Source of the DNA: Sinonovacula constricta
Taxonomy: Eukaryota; Mollusca; Bivalvia; Cardiida; Solecurtidae
NCBI GenBank assembly: GCA_007844125.1
Contig: CM017561.1
Location: 58,617,715-58,681,714, forward strand
Direction: 5' to 3'
DNA length: 64,000 nt
The notes under the pieces are model-generated. The model searched no databases. It was given only the letters and a program-made list of their open reading frames with translations, and was not told where the DNA came from. Every line of letters starts with the position of its first letter. The stretch's first letter is position 1. A program made the translations under genes and the position numbers. This document shows, piece after piece, positions 1 to 11,778 of this stretch.

Positions 1-104
1 CGGCATGCTATATACAGTAAAGACAGCACTATATCTACCTCAAGTGAACACCGTCTCCATATAACTGAAATACGGTTGGTGGGTCGATAAACCCAACAAA
101 CAAA
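1..104 (+). mobile_element. SINE family A, 3' part
   Basis: It matches the tail halves of the SINEs ending near 42920 and 54484, including ACACCGTCTCCA and the terminal CGATAAACCCAACAAACAAA. The tRNA-like head lies before the window. It occupies the same intron position as the copy in gene B, so it predates the duplication. Confidence 0.8.
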
Positions 105-904
105 CCATATGCTCTTATTAGAGACAGATTGTATAGTGTAAGTAGATTTGGCACCTTTTGCCCTGATATTGTTGCTTTGTATGAAAAGAAAATGCACAAA
201 ATGGACATCTTTTCTGATGACAGTGGTTCATTATCTATCAGTTTAAATGCTATATTTTTATATTCCTCTTATGGACAACTAATCAAAGATTCAGGGTTTA
301 TCATGTATACTTGTAAGTTTTCAAATAAATGGACTATAAAATGAAACTGGGGAAGATATGGTTAGCACGTGAATTTACGACATCGGTTTTATTTTCAACT
401 TTTTAATCTTATCGCGAATGGTTAAATATTGTATAACATCTATACGTATATATTAATATCAATGCAGTAAATTTACAAAAAAGCAAATCGACATCTTATT
501 ATTTACATTTTTCATGCAAACGACTTGTTTATCTAAAAATATATCGCTTGACACAACATGGCATTTATTTCTTCGCCTGGACATTCATTTCACCACAGTT
601 GAAACAATACAAAAATGCCTGTTTATTGTTAAATGAAAGATGCACTAGTATTTTGTAAATGGTCGAGACTTCTACCCAATCCGAGGCATCCTTTTGAATA
701 ATAACAACAAATTTCAGTGTCATGTAAGGAAATGTAGTAAATATCAACTATAATTCTAGTTATAATTGTTGTCCCTTCGTTCTACATGCTAGTTAATCCA
801 ACATTAAAGCAACTTAAACGTAACTAGTTACTGCCAGTACCTGGCGCTAAAGATGGGCGTGACTAAAGTCAGTGTATAAAAATAATATATTAAGGCGTTC
901 CGGT

Positions 905-932
905 ATATATATATACACACACACACACACAC
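905..932 (+). repeat. TA/CA microsatellite next to a splice acceptor
   Basis: A TA run passes into a CA run and ends about 16 bases before the acceptor of the gene A exon at 949. The matching gene B intron has only a very short TA tract here. Confidence 0.85.
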
Positions 933-948
933 ATTTTGCATACTTCAG

Positions 949-1051
949 GGCGGTATGTACGTCTTCCAACTGTTAGATTACTACAGCCTCAGCGGTGTGG
1001 TTCTTTTCTGGATCTGCTTCTGGCAAACCATCGTCATCAGCTGGGTCATAG
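949..1051 (+). CDS. Gene A exon homologous to B exon 11 (TM10)
   Basis: 103 bases; acceptor CTTCAG, donor GGTTTG. It encodes TM10 and differs from gene B at one residue (Ile for Asn after CFWQT). A TA/CA microsatellite at 908-932 sits just upstream of its acceptor. Confidence 0.88.
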
Positions 1052-4000
1052 GTTTGTTTGATATGCAGCCACCATGTGGAGGATGGGGAAGGAGCTTAAA
1101 AAAGTTATCCATGTCCGTCCATCGAACCGTCCGAAGACTTTGTTTCTGATCTTTTAAATGACTCTCTCTCTCTTTTTCTATTTCTGTCTCTCTCGGTGTG
1201 GCTCTCTACCCGTCTCTCTCTCCATCTCTCCCCATGTCTGTACCTCTGTATGTCTCTGTTTCTCTGTGTCTCTGTCAGTCTGTCTCTCTCATATTATATT
1301 ATATTCATAGTATATTCATATATATAGTACATTTTCCGAGCCAAATAATTTAAGCATTGGTTTATTGTCTTGTCTAATTTGTTAGTTAACATTTCTGTGT
1401 CTAAACTGAAGCCGTTGTACAATTATCGCTTTGACCAGTTAGTCATACTTTTGCGTTAGAGTATCTTAAAATCATGTTAATACTATTTGTTTTATCTGAA
1501 AAATGATATGATTTTCTTTAAGCCACTTATTAAACAATTTCATAAATGAAATTTACAACAACATTTATGTAATTGTGTCATATTACTTTTCAAAGGTGCT
1601 GAGAAGTTTTCCGAGCTGGCAAAGATGATGTTAGGACATCCAATCCCACGTGTTTTCATCTACTGCTGGAAGTTTGTTACCCCGCTTGTTACTATGGTAA
1701 CCAGTTTCATTTCGATATGCCGATAACGAGAATGTTCATGTTTGGAGTTCTTTCAGCTTTACATCGGAGCGTTAAAAGCTTTCCAAGACATTGATTTATA
1801 CAACATAATTGTTTATTTATTTAATCTTTAGTCAAATCATTTAAAATCTTAGTACTTTAAGTTAACTATATACTTAGTTTGTGGCTTTAAAACGCCATCA
1901 AAGGGTTCTAGAACTGTAGAAATGACTTTTGAAATGTTGTTATAGAAACATATAAATGTCCAATAAGAATAACCACAAATATTTAGTTATGAACAACACA
2001 TTTACATAAATATACACAAGTTAATCTAAAAGTGACAAAAACACTAAGGGGAGAAATTGCACCACCCTGGAACGGTAAGTTGACATCAGGACCGACTCTG
2101 ATGCTAAAAATTGGTTAGTGGAGGGCTTCAACATCGCCTTTCCATAATGTTTTGTTTAAAGAGAGTGTAAATACAAATGTCTCTTTAATGGGAGACAACT
2201 AACAATAAGCACCTGCATCAACAGTTGAAATCTGATAAAAAAAGAAATATTACAAACTGTTATTGTAATACGTACAGGCGATAAAAGCCTCGGATAACTA
2301 AGAAGTTCTTGAAGAGAGAACAGTATGCAACACCCCAAACAATGACGTATAATAAGATCAATATATTGACGCCATATTGACGCCATACGATAAAAATGCA
2401 TTGACGTCAAAGGCAAAAAATCTACACTGTTCTGACAGTTTTTTCTAACCATCTAATACAATAAAAGAAAACGCAACACCGCGAAACGATTGAAGATAGT
2501 GAAATTTAAAATTGCACTGCAATTGCCTGAGGATTTATCGGCAAATGGCCTGTTAAAAATAAATGTCAACAGAATTCGAAGTTCTGCGTAATGTACCATT
2601 TTACGCTAAGGGCTTTGAGACTGCTGTAGTTGTTTTAAATATACATGGAACGACTGGAGAGATAAAATATATATTCAAAACAGCGAATGTCCAAATCATG
2701 ACTTCAAGTTATCATTTTAATGAAGTACTCAACTAACTATCCAGATATCGTGTAATTTATAATAAAGTTAGTTTTTGACTGTAAAAGCGTTCATTGTAAT
2801 GAATGTTGTACAACGAAGGATACCCGGGTTGTAACGAATCTCCAGCGATGAATTTTCTGATAAGTATTGTAAAGTGGTAAAAAACAACAACAAATTAACA
2901 AATTGATTCCTTTATGTTGATACTCTTGTACGAAACCTTTCCATAAAATGCAGGATTTCGTATGCCCTAGTGCAGACTTGTTTTCATACTGGAATAATCA
3001 TTTGAAGCAATAAAGAAACGATTTTAAAACACATGCCTTAATTTGTGGAGTTTACTTAATACCGTCTCAAAGCTAGTGCCAACCAGCATATGTTTTTTTT
3101 CTGTTGAGAACAATTAAATATTTACTGTTAAGACAATAATAAAACTTATTTTGGTACATTTTTCCATGACAATAAAACTAATTTGGACTTCGAACTAAGT
3201 GTTCGTCACGGTCTGTAAGTTAAATCCAAAACAGTGTTTAAAATTATAATGGGTGAATAAAATGGCATTAGACAACAAAGTAAAATAAATGTGATAAATG
3301 TATGTATATCTGAAACGTGTATGTCATATTGAGAATCGAATCATTGCTGATTGTTTAACAATTGTTCGTGATTGTTTAGTTATGCAGTCTCTGTCATCTA
3401 GCTATACAGATAGTGACGTCAATGGCTCAAGTTCTTCGTTCATGTTATACAATGCAAGTGATCTATGTGTCACTTGTTCAGCCTAATGACAACGAATATT
3501 TTCAAATAAAGATTAATTACTAGTCTATATATCGTTAAATTTATCCATGCATAGTTGTGTTTTTATTTTTATGCATTGTCATCAAATTTATTTCTGTTTG
3601 TCAGTACAGTTTGTTTTTATTATTATAATGTTTTATTGTTATTATTATATATATTTTTTCAAAGTGTTCATTTAATTTCTTAAATGTGATCGGTTGTTTG
3701 ATTCCTAAACAGGCAATTTGAATATCTCAAACGGAAAACAAATTGATAGTTAATTAATAATAACATGTTGACATAAACTTTAGTGTGACATTAATAATGT
3801 GGCTGTATGACTTTTCTGATCAAGAAGAATACGTCATTATATAAGGATTGTACAATGCGTCAGCTTTTATTGCAAAATATATCTTTGAATACAAAATTGG
3901 TTGGATCTTATTCCCCTGAAGGGCGACATGTATCTGTCAGAAAAAAACACGTTCCATGTGTACACCAAGGTTTTCACAACATGATAAATGATAGTATATT

Positions 4001-5448
4001 TGATAGTATATTTGGAACGAAAGTCTATCGACGATCGATTCCTTCGATAATATATTTGTCTCATTTTATGCTAAATTTCATTCAGTATTTTATATAAATA
4101 TAATGGGAGCCTGTGGTCCAGCGGATAGAGTCACCAATTTAGCACTCATGACGCTGGGTTTAAGTGCCGGTTGGGACGTGACCCGTAATGCGAGGAGGTC
4201 GTCTAGCTGACCTGCATGTTTTATAACTTTTAAAAAATGATTGCTTTGTTGTTAATGTAACATTTCATTATTATTATGTCACTTTTTATTATCATACGAC
4301 TTGCATGATAACTTTATGATTATGTGTTCTATTTAAGGGCATCTTTCTGTTCATCCTTGTGACGTTTACGCCACTTACGTACAACAAAACGTACGTGTAC
4401 AGTCAAGGGTGGCAGATGTTCGGACTATGTCTTGCATTATCGTCTGTTATCTGTTTACCGATTGGCTTTATCTACAAAATGGCAATGACTCAGGGATCGC
4501 TTAAACAGGTCAGTAACATTGATATATTCTGCATTTCAAATTGAATACATTTTATTTTTGTTTAACCGTTACAATTATGTTCTAACCTAAAGTCCTAGGA
4601 CATAAATAAGCAGAAAAACCGCAATTGAATCATTGATATTGGCAATTTACTTCTAATTGGTTGTACATTCATAATGCCTTGTCTTCAGATGATTCGGTCT
4701 TGAGCGAAAACTAATATTCTTAGAACTGGAGCATTTTAAAGGTTCTGATTGGTTTAATAATTGGATGAATTTCCATATGTGACCAGATCTCAAACTCCCG
4801 CTCAAAGTGTTTTTTACCATGGACACTGGTCTACCAAATGAATTTGGCAATGAACATTCAATATGTCCTTATCTCATATTGAAAGCAACATATAAGTTAT
4901 CTCCCATGTGTGTTGTATTTGTATAAACCTGATGTAACAAATAATGTCATTTTAAATTAGTTATTTGTTTGTTTCATCATAATGATCATCCACATTTATC
5001 ATTCTGTTTACTCTTATTCTATATGTCTTTATATCTTATTCTTTAAATCTTATTGATTTTATATTCATAATTCAGTTTTTAACATTTTCAAAATCTAAAT
5101 GATGAAATTTTTTTTTTTAGATCAACATTGACTTAAACTCAATATTTTCCTACAAGGGAGATTACACAATGTGAATAGTAGGAGTAACGTCCCCTAATAC
5201 ACTGAGAAATATGACAATCATATTACAACTGCTGACATTACCGTAAAAAAGTTAAATTAGAAACCATTGAAATTCGTTATGGAGGAGAACAAACAATGTG
5301 GCTGCTAGCATTGTTATGATGGCATTTGGTTAAAAATGACAGTGTGTTTTTGTTATTTTGACAGCGCTGGAAATACCTGACCACACCCATTCTGGAAGTG
5401 GACCGCGTACCGAAACATTGGCAAACCGAGGATTACAGGCTTTCTTGA
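949..5448 (+). CDS. SLC6-family transporter gene A, 3' part (last four coding exons)
   Basis: Coding exons are 949-1051, 1596-1696, 4338-4508 and 5365-5448 (stop TGA 5446-5448), each with AG acceptor and GT donor. Joined, they encode TM10 (starting GGMYVFQLLDYYSLSG), TM11 (RVFIYCWKFVTPLVTM and onward), an extracellular loop with TYNKTYVYSQGWQ, TM12 (LCLALSSVICLPIGFIY) and a short cytoplasmic tail ending EDYRLS. These are hallmarks of the C-terminal third of SLC6 plasma-membrane Na+/Cl- coupled symporters. Exon lengths (103, 101, 171, 84) equal those of gene B exons 11-14, and the protein differs from B at 11 of about 152 residues, while introns have drifted more and carry indels. The reading frame is intact, so I infer a functional tandem paralogue whose first ten exons lie before the window. 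Substrate unknown. Confidence 0.9.
1158..1290 (+). repeat. TC-rich simple repeat
   Basis: Imperfect CTCTCT and CTGTCTCT repeats in the gene A intron. In gene B the corresponding intron has the long TA/TG tract at 43600-43770 instead. Confidence 0.8.
1596..1696 (+). CDS. Gene A exon homologous to B exon 12 (TM11 start)
   Basis: 101 bases; acceptor TTTCAAAG, donor GTAACC. It encodes the loop GAEKFSELAKMMLGH and the start of TM11. Three residues differ from gene B (Lys/Glu, Pro/Asn, Val/Ile). Confidence 0.88.
4103..4205 (+). mobile_element. tRNA-derived SINE fragment (family C)
   Basis: An A-box-like GTGGTCCAGCGGATAGAGTC is followed by a degenerate B-box region (CTGGGTTTAAGTGCCGGTTG). It has the layout of a tRNA-derived SINE head. 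Gene B retains only a remnant near 46262-46300. It is not an intact tRNA gene. Confidence 0.5.
4338..4508 (+). CDS. Gene A exon homologous to B exon 13 (TM11 end, TM12)
   Basis: 171 bases, phase 0 at both ends; acceptor TATTTAAG, donor GTCAGT. It encodes the end of TM11, an extracellular loop with the sequon NKT, and TM12. Five residues differ from gene B, four of them in the cytoplasmic stretch after TM12. Confidence 0.88.
5365..5448 (+). CDS. Gene A terminal coding exon
   Basis: 84 bases; acceptor TTTTGACAG. It encodes a 27-residue cytoplasmic tail starting RWKYLTTPILEVDRVPKHWQ and ending RLS, then TGA. It differs from gene B only at Thr-Glu versus Ser-Asp. Confidence 0.88.
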   Translation, partial: RWKYLTTPILEVDRVPKHWQTEDYRLS

Positions 5449-6150
5449 CGTCATTAGTGACGTCTTCATTGGCATTGCTCTTTACAAATATGCATATCTG
5501 TGTCAATGTTTAGTCGGATTTAAAACATTTGAAACGTGCTTAATTTTATATCATTATAATCTGTAGATTTACATATGTATGCACGTATTTATATAAAAAT
5601 ACTTTGTTGCTTCATATTTTTCCCTTTGACGTACAATGGACAGGTGTAATTTAATTCCGCATAACTATGAACAGGCTACTATAACTCAGTAAACCACTCT
5701 GGTAATTTGTCGGACAGTCTAATAATCAGCGTTATGCTTTAATACCAATAATATCCTTCCCCTCATCTACATATAATGCGGACATTAATGCTTCAAATAG
5801 CGTCAATAAATAGCTAGATTGTATGACGTCATAACTTGGGTCTTAAATAACGTCATCGCTTTTAACGTTTTGTTTATAAGTGATGTTTCTTTTCACAAAT
5901 TATTTGTGAGAATACTCAAGAAATGCAGATATAGCTCTGTAAACTAGTTAAAGCAATCCAGTTGGTCCTTTTGCCGGCCTTTCGTATCTGATAAGTTCCT
6001 ATGTTAATGACTCGTCCCATTTTTGTCGCTTTTGCGTAAAACTTACACTGTATAAAATTATCAAGCGCTTTTCAAATTAAATTTTAACGCTACCAACACA
6101 AAAATCATTTATCGTAATAATATCTACGATATTTCCCACGGTTGTTACAA
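5449..6150 (+). other. Gene A 3' flank
   Basis: AT-rich DNA well conserved with 47388-48110. An AATAAA occurs at 5815-5820 but is not conserved in copy 2, so the real polyadenylation site is unresolved. No gene seen. Confidence 0.5.
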
Positions 6151-6154
6151 ACTG

Positions 6155-6645
6155 TTTTGATACTAGAAACAAACTTTTTTGTGTTTCAAAACGGATTGTA
6201 ACGTTCAGCCACTTTTGAAATAACCCGTTTTGAAATAAAGTTTTTAATGGCTAAAGTCACTCAGGTGCATTTATTGGTATGGATCATTATAAATATGATT
6301 TGACGCAAAAATTAACTGGGCATGAAAGCCGAAATGAGCTTATCAGCAAATTAATAAATCGACAGAAAATGCTTATTTTTCGCTAATTACATGTCGGAAA
6401 AGAGATACACTTGAAAAGATAACCCAAAGATTATTTGAAGGCCTTAAATGGACTAGCGAATTACAAAAAAGGCTGAAGACAACATTTTCCTACACCAACA
6501 AATGCATCAAAAGTGATATTAGCCATTATATATACACAACATATTACAAAACGGGTTATTTCAAAAGTGATTGGACGGTACCTTCCGTCTTGAAAAAAAT
6601 CCCGTTTTGAAGTAATGTTTTTGCTAGTTCTGCTTTCTAGTATAA
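6155..6645. mobile_element. Inverted-repeat (MITE-like) element, copy 1
   Basis: Left arm about 6155-6245 and right arm about 6540-6645 are reverse complements, sharing TACTAGAAA, TTCAAAACGG, CACTTTTGAAATAACCCG and the final TTTTG. The core shows no coding. The same element lies at the same place downstream of gene B, so it predates the duplication. Superfamily not identified. Confidence 0.75.
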
Positions 6646-6939
6646 CTCCCAAGTTTCTTATTTAAATGTTTAAAATGGTCTTCAAAGGATCGTTGCCTTT
6701 GAAGACATATCTACTGAGATCGCCAATTATTGATCAATCCTTCGCGCACTTGTTGTGATATTTACGTACAAAGACAAATTTGTGAAATAAAATTGTGTTT
6801 AAGGGGAGCAACCTTGCAAATAAAAGAAAGACGTACACATTTGTCTCCTTTTTAATTGTGATGGCATAGCTATAATGTTTCATTGTTCTTTGGATAAAAT
6901 GTTTACACACGTTGACATAGGCGGACAAAAACCCTTCCA

Positions 6940-8005
6940 CTTTCCTTCTGGAAAATGTTCATTACGATAAATTCCCAGAAAATCACACCCATCCCGCTCC
7001 ATACACTTAGCATCTGTGTTATACAACTGCCAGAAAATGAATCCCCACTCGCATCAAATAGTAAGGATTTGTGTTTTAAAGCTGCTAGAAAATCACAACA
7101 CTCTCACATCACATAGTCAGGATCTGTGTTAAAAACTGCCAGAAAACCATCCCATCTGGCATCACATAGTCAGGATCTGTGTTAAAAACTGCTAGAAAAC
7201 CACCCCATCTGGCATCACATAGTCAGGATCTGTGTTAAAAACTGCCAGAAAACTATCCCATCTGGCATCACATAGTCAGGATCTGTGTTAAAAACTGCCA
7301 GAAAACCATCCCATCTGGCATCACATAGTCAGGATCTGTGTTAAAAACTGCTAGAAAACCATCCCATCTGGCATCACATAGTCAGGATCTGTGTTAAAAA
7401 CTGCCAGAAAACCATCCCATCTGGCATCACATAGTCAGGATCTGTGTTAAAAACTGCTAGAAAACCACCCCATCTGGCATCACATAGTCAGGATCTGTGC
7501 TAAAAACTGCCAGAAAACTGGCATCACATAGTAAGACTTTGTCTAATAAAACTGCCAGAAAAATCATACCCCTCTCTCATCACATAGTAAGGATCCGTGT
7601 TGTAAACTGGCAGAAAATCAAAACCCTCTCGCATCAAACAGTAGGATTAGTGTAATAAAACTGCCAGGAAATCACACCCCTCTTGCATCACGTAGTAAGG
7701 ATCTGTGTTATAAAACTGCTAGAAAATCATACACCCCTGTTGAATCACATAGTCAAAATCTGAGCAATAAACCTACCAGAAAATCACCTCCACCTAAGGT
7801 ATCACATAGTCAGGAACTGGGCAATAAAAATGCCAGAAAATCACCCCCACCCCTTTCGTATCCCTTAGTCAGGAACTGAGTTATAAAATTGCAAGAAAAT
7901 CACTCCTCACTCCACTGTGGGTAATACAACTGCAAAGGAAATCTCACACTCTCGAATCACATAGTTGGGATCTGGGTAATAAAACTGCAAGGACATAAGT
8001 CCCTC
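6940..8005 (+). repeat. 53-bp minisatellite array, copy 1
   Basis: About nineteen units of roughly 53 bp, each with CTGCCAGAAAA, CATCACATAGT and GGATCTGTGTT. The block 7133-7510 is nearly identical unit to unit, with CTGCC and CTGCT variants, whereas flanking units are diverged. Copy 2 has a shorter, unhomogenised array. Confidence 0.9.
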
Positions 8006-8162
8006 ACCAATAACGAGATACGCTTTATAAATACAGGTACTAACTGTTTTTTTTTATTACGCCTACGGAAGGCAGAAGCAGTGTAACAGTATGTTCATAT
8101 TATAAGCCAAATGACCTGCTGCTTGTGTATTGTATTTAACAATGACGGATGACACGCAAAGA

Positions 8163-8181
8163 AGAGGGGGGGGGGGGGGGA
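8163..8181 (+). repeat. Poly-G tract
   Basis: A nearly pure run of G. The matching site in copy 2 is a long GA dinucleotide repeat (49822-49880). Confidence 0.85.
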
Positions 8182-8314
8182 GAGGGCAATTAGGGCGTCA
8201 ATAGCACCTTATTAGACAAACTCGTATCGGATGAGTGTAGGACAAAACGACCCCAGTCCCACTGACAACCCCCACCCCCACCCACCACATCCCGCATTTA
8301 ATCTATGTAGTTTG

Positions 8315-8660
8315 TTCAGATCGTGTTTTGATGGAGGATATAAAATGTTGTGGGGTGTTTTGACCGCATTGGAAAACTGTTCAGAGGTGTTTTTTTTCCG
8401 TCTTGAAGATTTTAGGTGCGTGGGGAGGTTGTCAATCTAGACAAATTACGGCAGTGTGTTTTGCATGTCTTCTTTTTTTTTTTTTTTTTTTTTTGTTGTT
8501 GTTGTTGTGGGGGGGGGGGGGGGGGTGCTGGCGGGGCACGTGGACAGGTCGCGTTTTGTCTTTTTTGTTTCGTGATATTTTGTCCTCAGGTGTTTTGACC
8601 CTGGGTGTTCTGTTGGGGTTGTTTTATCCGTGGCTGCTTTGTCCGGAGTTGTTGATTTAC
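8315..8660 (+). repeat. GGTGTTTTGTCC-type degenerate minisatellite, copy 1
   Basis: Repeated GGTGTTTTG and TTTTGTCC words, interrupted by a T-run at 8472-8494 and a G-run at 8509-8525. The homopolymers create spurious open frames on both strands. It matches 50880-51160. Confidence 0.75.
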
Positions 8661-9439
8661 GAACTATAACTAACATCTAAAGCCCATAAAACAATTTCAA
8701 AATGGCGGATGTCACATACACATGTATTTGTACTTTATCGAAATTTTCTGTTATCTTTTAATTCATCGGAATTATACAGCTAGCAAAACAAATAATGACA
8801 TGCACTGACAATATAATTAAACGTCATGTTCTAAGTTACGCGTTGTGTTTCACGTAAAATATACATTTTACTGATTGTCCTATCAAAACGTGTTAAAGCG
8901 TTTGAATAGTTGTCATTGTAAATAATCGTCTGTTTTGCCTGTATGCATAAAACATATACATTATAGATCCGATTGAACATGACAACTTAAAGATGTTATG
9001 AGGCAATCTGCCTTTATCAGATACACGTAACCTTCGTCTGAGAGTATTGAGGCATATTTTTGTCTGAAACACTGAAAAAACTATTTGAACACTTGCTTAA
9101 TTGTTAGACAGTTCAAATAGTGAAATAAATCCGTCTAATAAGTTATTACTACAAATTCTCTTCACCAAAATTAAGATAATTATAGGACGCCGGTATTTTT
9201 CGTACATAACATGACGGAAATTGCCGTAAAGTCTGTAACTAAACCCTCTAGCAGATTAAATTGTCATAAGTATATGTTTGCAGCGTGATACGTCTTGTAT
9301 CTGGTTTGCTTGTATATGATGTATGTGCTAATCTTTAACCTATGTCGTGCCTTTTTTGCTTTCGTGTTTTATCACAATTAAATAAAATAATTAAATAAAA
9401 CATTCTAGCACGCCAAATGCGCACATGAAATTTTTGCGC

Positions 9440-9572
9440 AAGGATCGTCATCCATATTATTCATAAGGCGCTCTCGTCAGTCGGAACCTTTCCACTAGGA
9501 TTGTAAACTGTTCGGATTGACACTGCAACATAACAAGTGGTCATTTACACTCGGGTAAGTTTTCAATGCGTT
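9440..9572 (+). promoter_or_regulatory. Candidate promoter and noncoding 5' exon, copy 1
   Basis: About 133 bases match 52164-52296 with only two differences, far more conserved than the DNA around it. The block contains TATTCATAAGG, an initiator-like TCAGTC and, at 9555, a consensus splice donor GGTAAGTTT. There is no long ORF. I infer a core promoter plus untranslated first exon, whose natural partner would be gene B exon 1 at 29 kb. No transcript evidence is available here. Confidence 0.45.
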
Positions 9573-10299
9573 TTTATGTCATTATATTTAAATACATACA
9601 CTCAGTTTGATGAATTAATAGTGGTAGCAACAACGTAAACTTATGGATATGAATTTATTGTATTTGCTCTTGATCGTTTTGTTGATTTGCTTCATTATCT
9701 TATTCAAATCAATTTCTTAATTTACATTATCAAAAGCTTGATAAAATAAAAATGGAAAGCTCTTTTTTTTAAAAGTAATAATTTGAATGTTTCATTTCTT
9801 TTCATCCTGTGTGTGTGTGGTGAGGGGGGCTTGCTATGGCATGTTATTTTGTCATGAACTTGTGTTAATTTGCTTTTTTTGTCACAATACTACAAAGTAT
9901 TTATATCACTGGTTTTTGATTTTCTGTACATAACGAGCTAAGACTATATTGGCAATACTTGTAATATCTGTACTTTTATATTGTTATGGCACTGAAATTA
10001 CTAATTGTCCATACTTATATTGCCATTTTCCTGTTATCCACTGAAGCAAAGAAATTAACTTAAGTCGTCATTACCTACGTACCCATGTGATCCTGTGAAC
10101 AGCATTATGCTCGCGTATTATGCGGGTGAAATATATTTATATATGATTTTTTCTCATTATGTTCAAAAATCGTGTTCAGTTTTTATAATAACAAGTAATA
10201 TGATGTGTTGTTAACAATAAACATTAAAAATAACGGTACTTGTTTGTCGAACTAAGATATAGTTTAAATGGGCGTGTAATTTAATTGATTTTTTCTCCA

Positions 10300-10620
10300 T
10301 TATTCTTTTAGAAGTTCATTTCGAAAAGACAGATGAAAGGCAGTGGAGATGACCTTATTTGACCTCCCCTAACTCACACCTTCCAATACGCCCTCCCCAC
10401 TTTACACACACAGACATCAGCATTCTGTCAGAATACTGGAGGGGTCGCTAGGCGAGGTTACACAAAACTAAACTAAATTACTCGCACCCATATTGAAACT
10501 TTCGTCACATCGCGAGTGTATAACAGCCATAAATAGTACAATGTTCGGCTTGATATTGACGTATTTATTGAAAAGATGAAAACACGTTAACGAAAGCATT
10601 AAGCAATGTGAATGATCTCA
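10300..10620 (+). other. Conserved noncoding block, copy 1
   Basis: It corresponds to 53080-53410. The core around 10410-10560 (ACTGGAGGGGTCGCTAGGC, CACATCGCGAGTGTATAACA) is notably similar between copies. No ORF. Possibly regulatory. Confidence 0.4.
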
Positions 10621-11492
10621 ACTTTCCGGCAGATCATTGCATCTACCAAACGTCTTTGTTTTCGTGACTGTTATTTAAAAGTCTTGTTTCATTTTCCGAC
10701 TCTACATACCCGGTAATTTGACTAGTTCTCGTGTTATGGGACAAATATAAAATATTTTAGATTAATATGTATTGCAATCATTAAGAAATCAGTGTAAGCT
10801 GTACTATATATATATTTGTCTATAATTTGGCCTCTGTTTTACTGTCTTCGATAAGCTGAAATCGTTGGTAATGTTTGTATTGTATAGTGCCATTTAAGGT
10901 TCTGTAATTAATACATTAATACAAGTCAAGACATTATTGCAAAAGGTTAACAAGTATAATGACTCTTTTTTCTTCAATGTCTGTCCGTTCCAATTTTTTG
11001 TGCGTTTTATCTGAAATGTTATCTTTTAGAAAAGGAAGAAATCAATATAAATTGTTACTTACACAGCCTGGCAATCACATGTGTCTGTTTTCAACACGGA
11101 TTATTTTCAAGTCAGTAAGATCGATTTATGTAGATTGCTATTCTAAACAGTACGGTCATATTAAAAAAAATGTAATTATGTTTATTTTCAATTTATTGTA
11201 AATTCACATGTTCTACCATTAGCAACCCTTCGTTGAATTTATGTTTTTCTTACGTGTACCCTACCTTTTGAACATGTGAAAATCATCTATTTTATCTAAC
11301 TGAGCATTGCGCGAACAATCTGATTCAACTAACAGATACGAGAGCAGTTCAGTCTACTGTAACTAATATTTATATAAAACAACATTGTAAATGTTGTAAA
11401 GGAACGCTCCGTAACGTAGGAATAAAGCGGCTTACAGAGCCTTTTACTTGGACGGCGAGTTTTTTTATGACTAAAGTGTATATTTCATATAA

Positions 11493-11498
11493 CAGCGA
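11493..11498 (+). repeat. Target-site duplication, left
   Basis: CAGCGA directly before the element. It is repeated at 20119-20124, and the unoccupied homologous site near 54763 reads TAGCGA. Confidence 0.8.
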
Positions 11499-11705
11499 GC
11501 AGCAGGGGGTAGTGGGGTCACCACATTTTTTGGCCGCATCTTTTTAACCCCCCAAACCAACCAAAAAAACCCCTCCACAGTGCACATGCCCCTCGCCGCA
11601 TCTTTTAACCCGCTAAACCAACCAACAAAAAAGTATGATTACACCTCCCCCTGCTGACTATGGACGGCCCACCACCCTCGCCGGCCCGCGGTGGACGCTA
11701 AAGAC
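11499..11705 (+). repeat. Left terminal inverted repeat of the Polinton-like element
   Basis: It starts GCAGCAGGGGG. It matches the reverse complement of the right end through TTTTTGGCCGCATCTTTT, CCCTCCACAGTGC, CATGCCCCTCGCCGCATCTT, CCCCCTGCTG and ACCACCCTCGCCGGC. Inside it, a CGCATCTTTT unit is directly repeated. Confidence 0.8.
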
Positions 11706-11778
11706 AACCATCCATTTAGAGATTGGGTATACATAACGAATACCCACCAAGTACAAGCGATCTTAAACCAGAGTAAAC

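Noticed and set aside
6940..8005. CRISPR-like appearance of regularly spaced repeats
   Set aside because: Units are contiguous 53-bp minisatellite repeats without unique spacers, in a eukaryotic genome.
8403..8676. Overlapping ORFs on both strands rich in Phe, Gly, Lys and Pro
   Set aside because: Created by T and G homopolymers; frames are not kept in copy 2.
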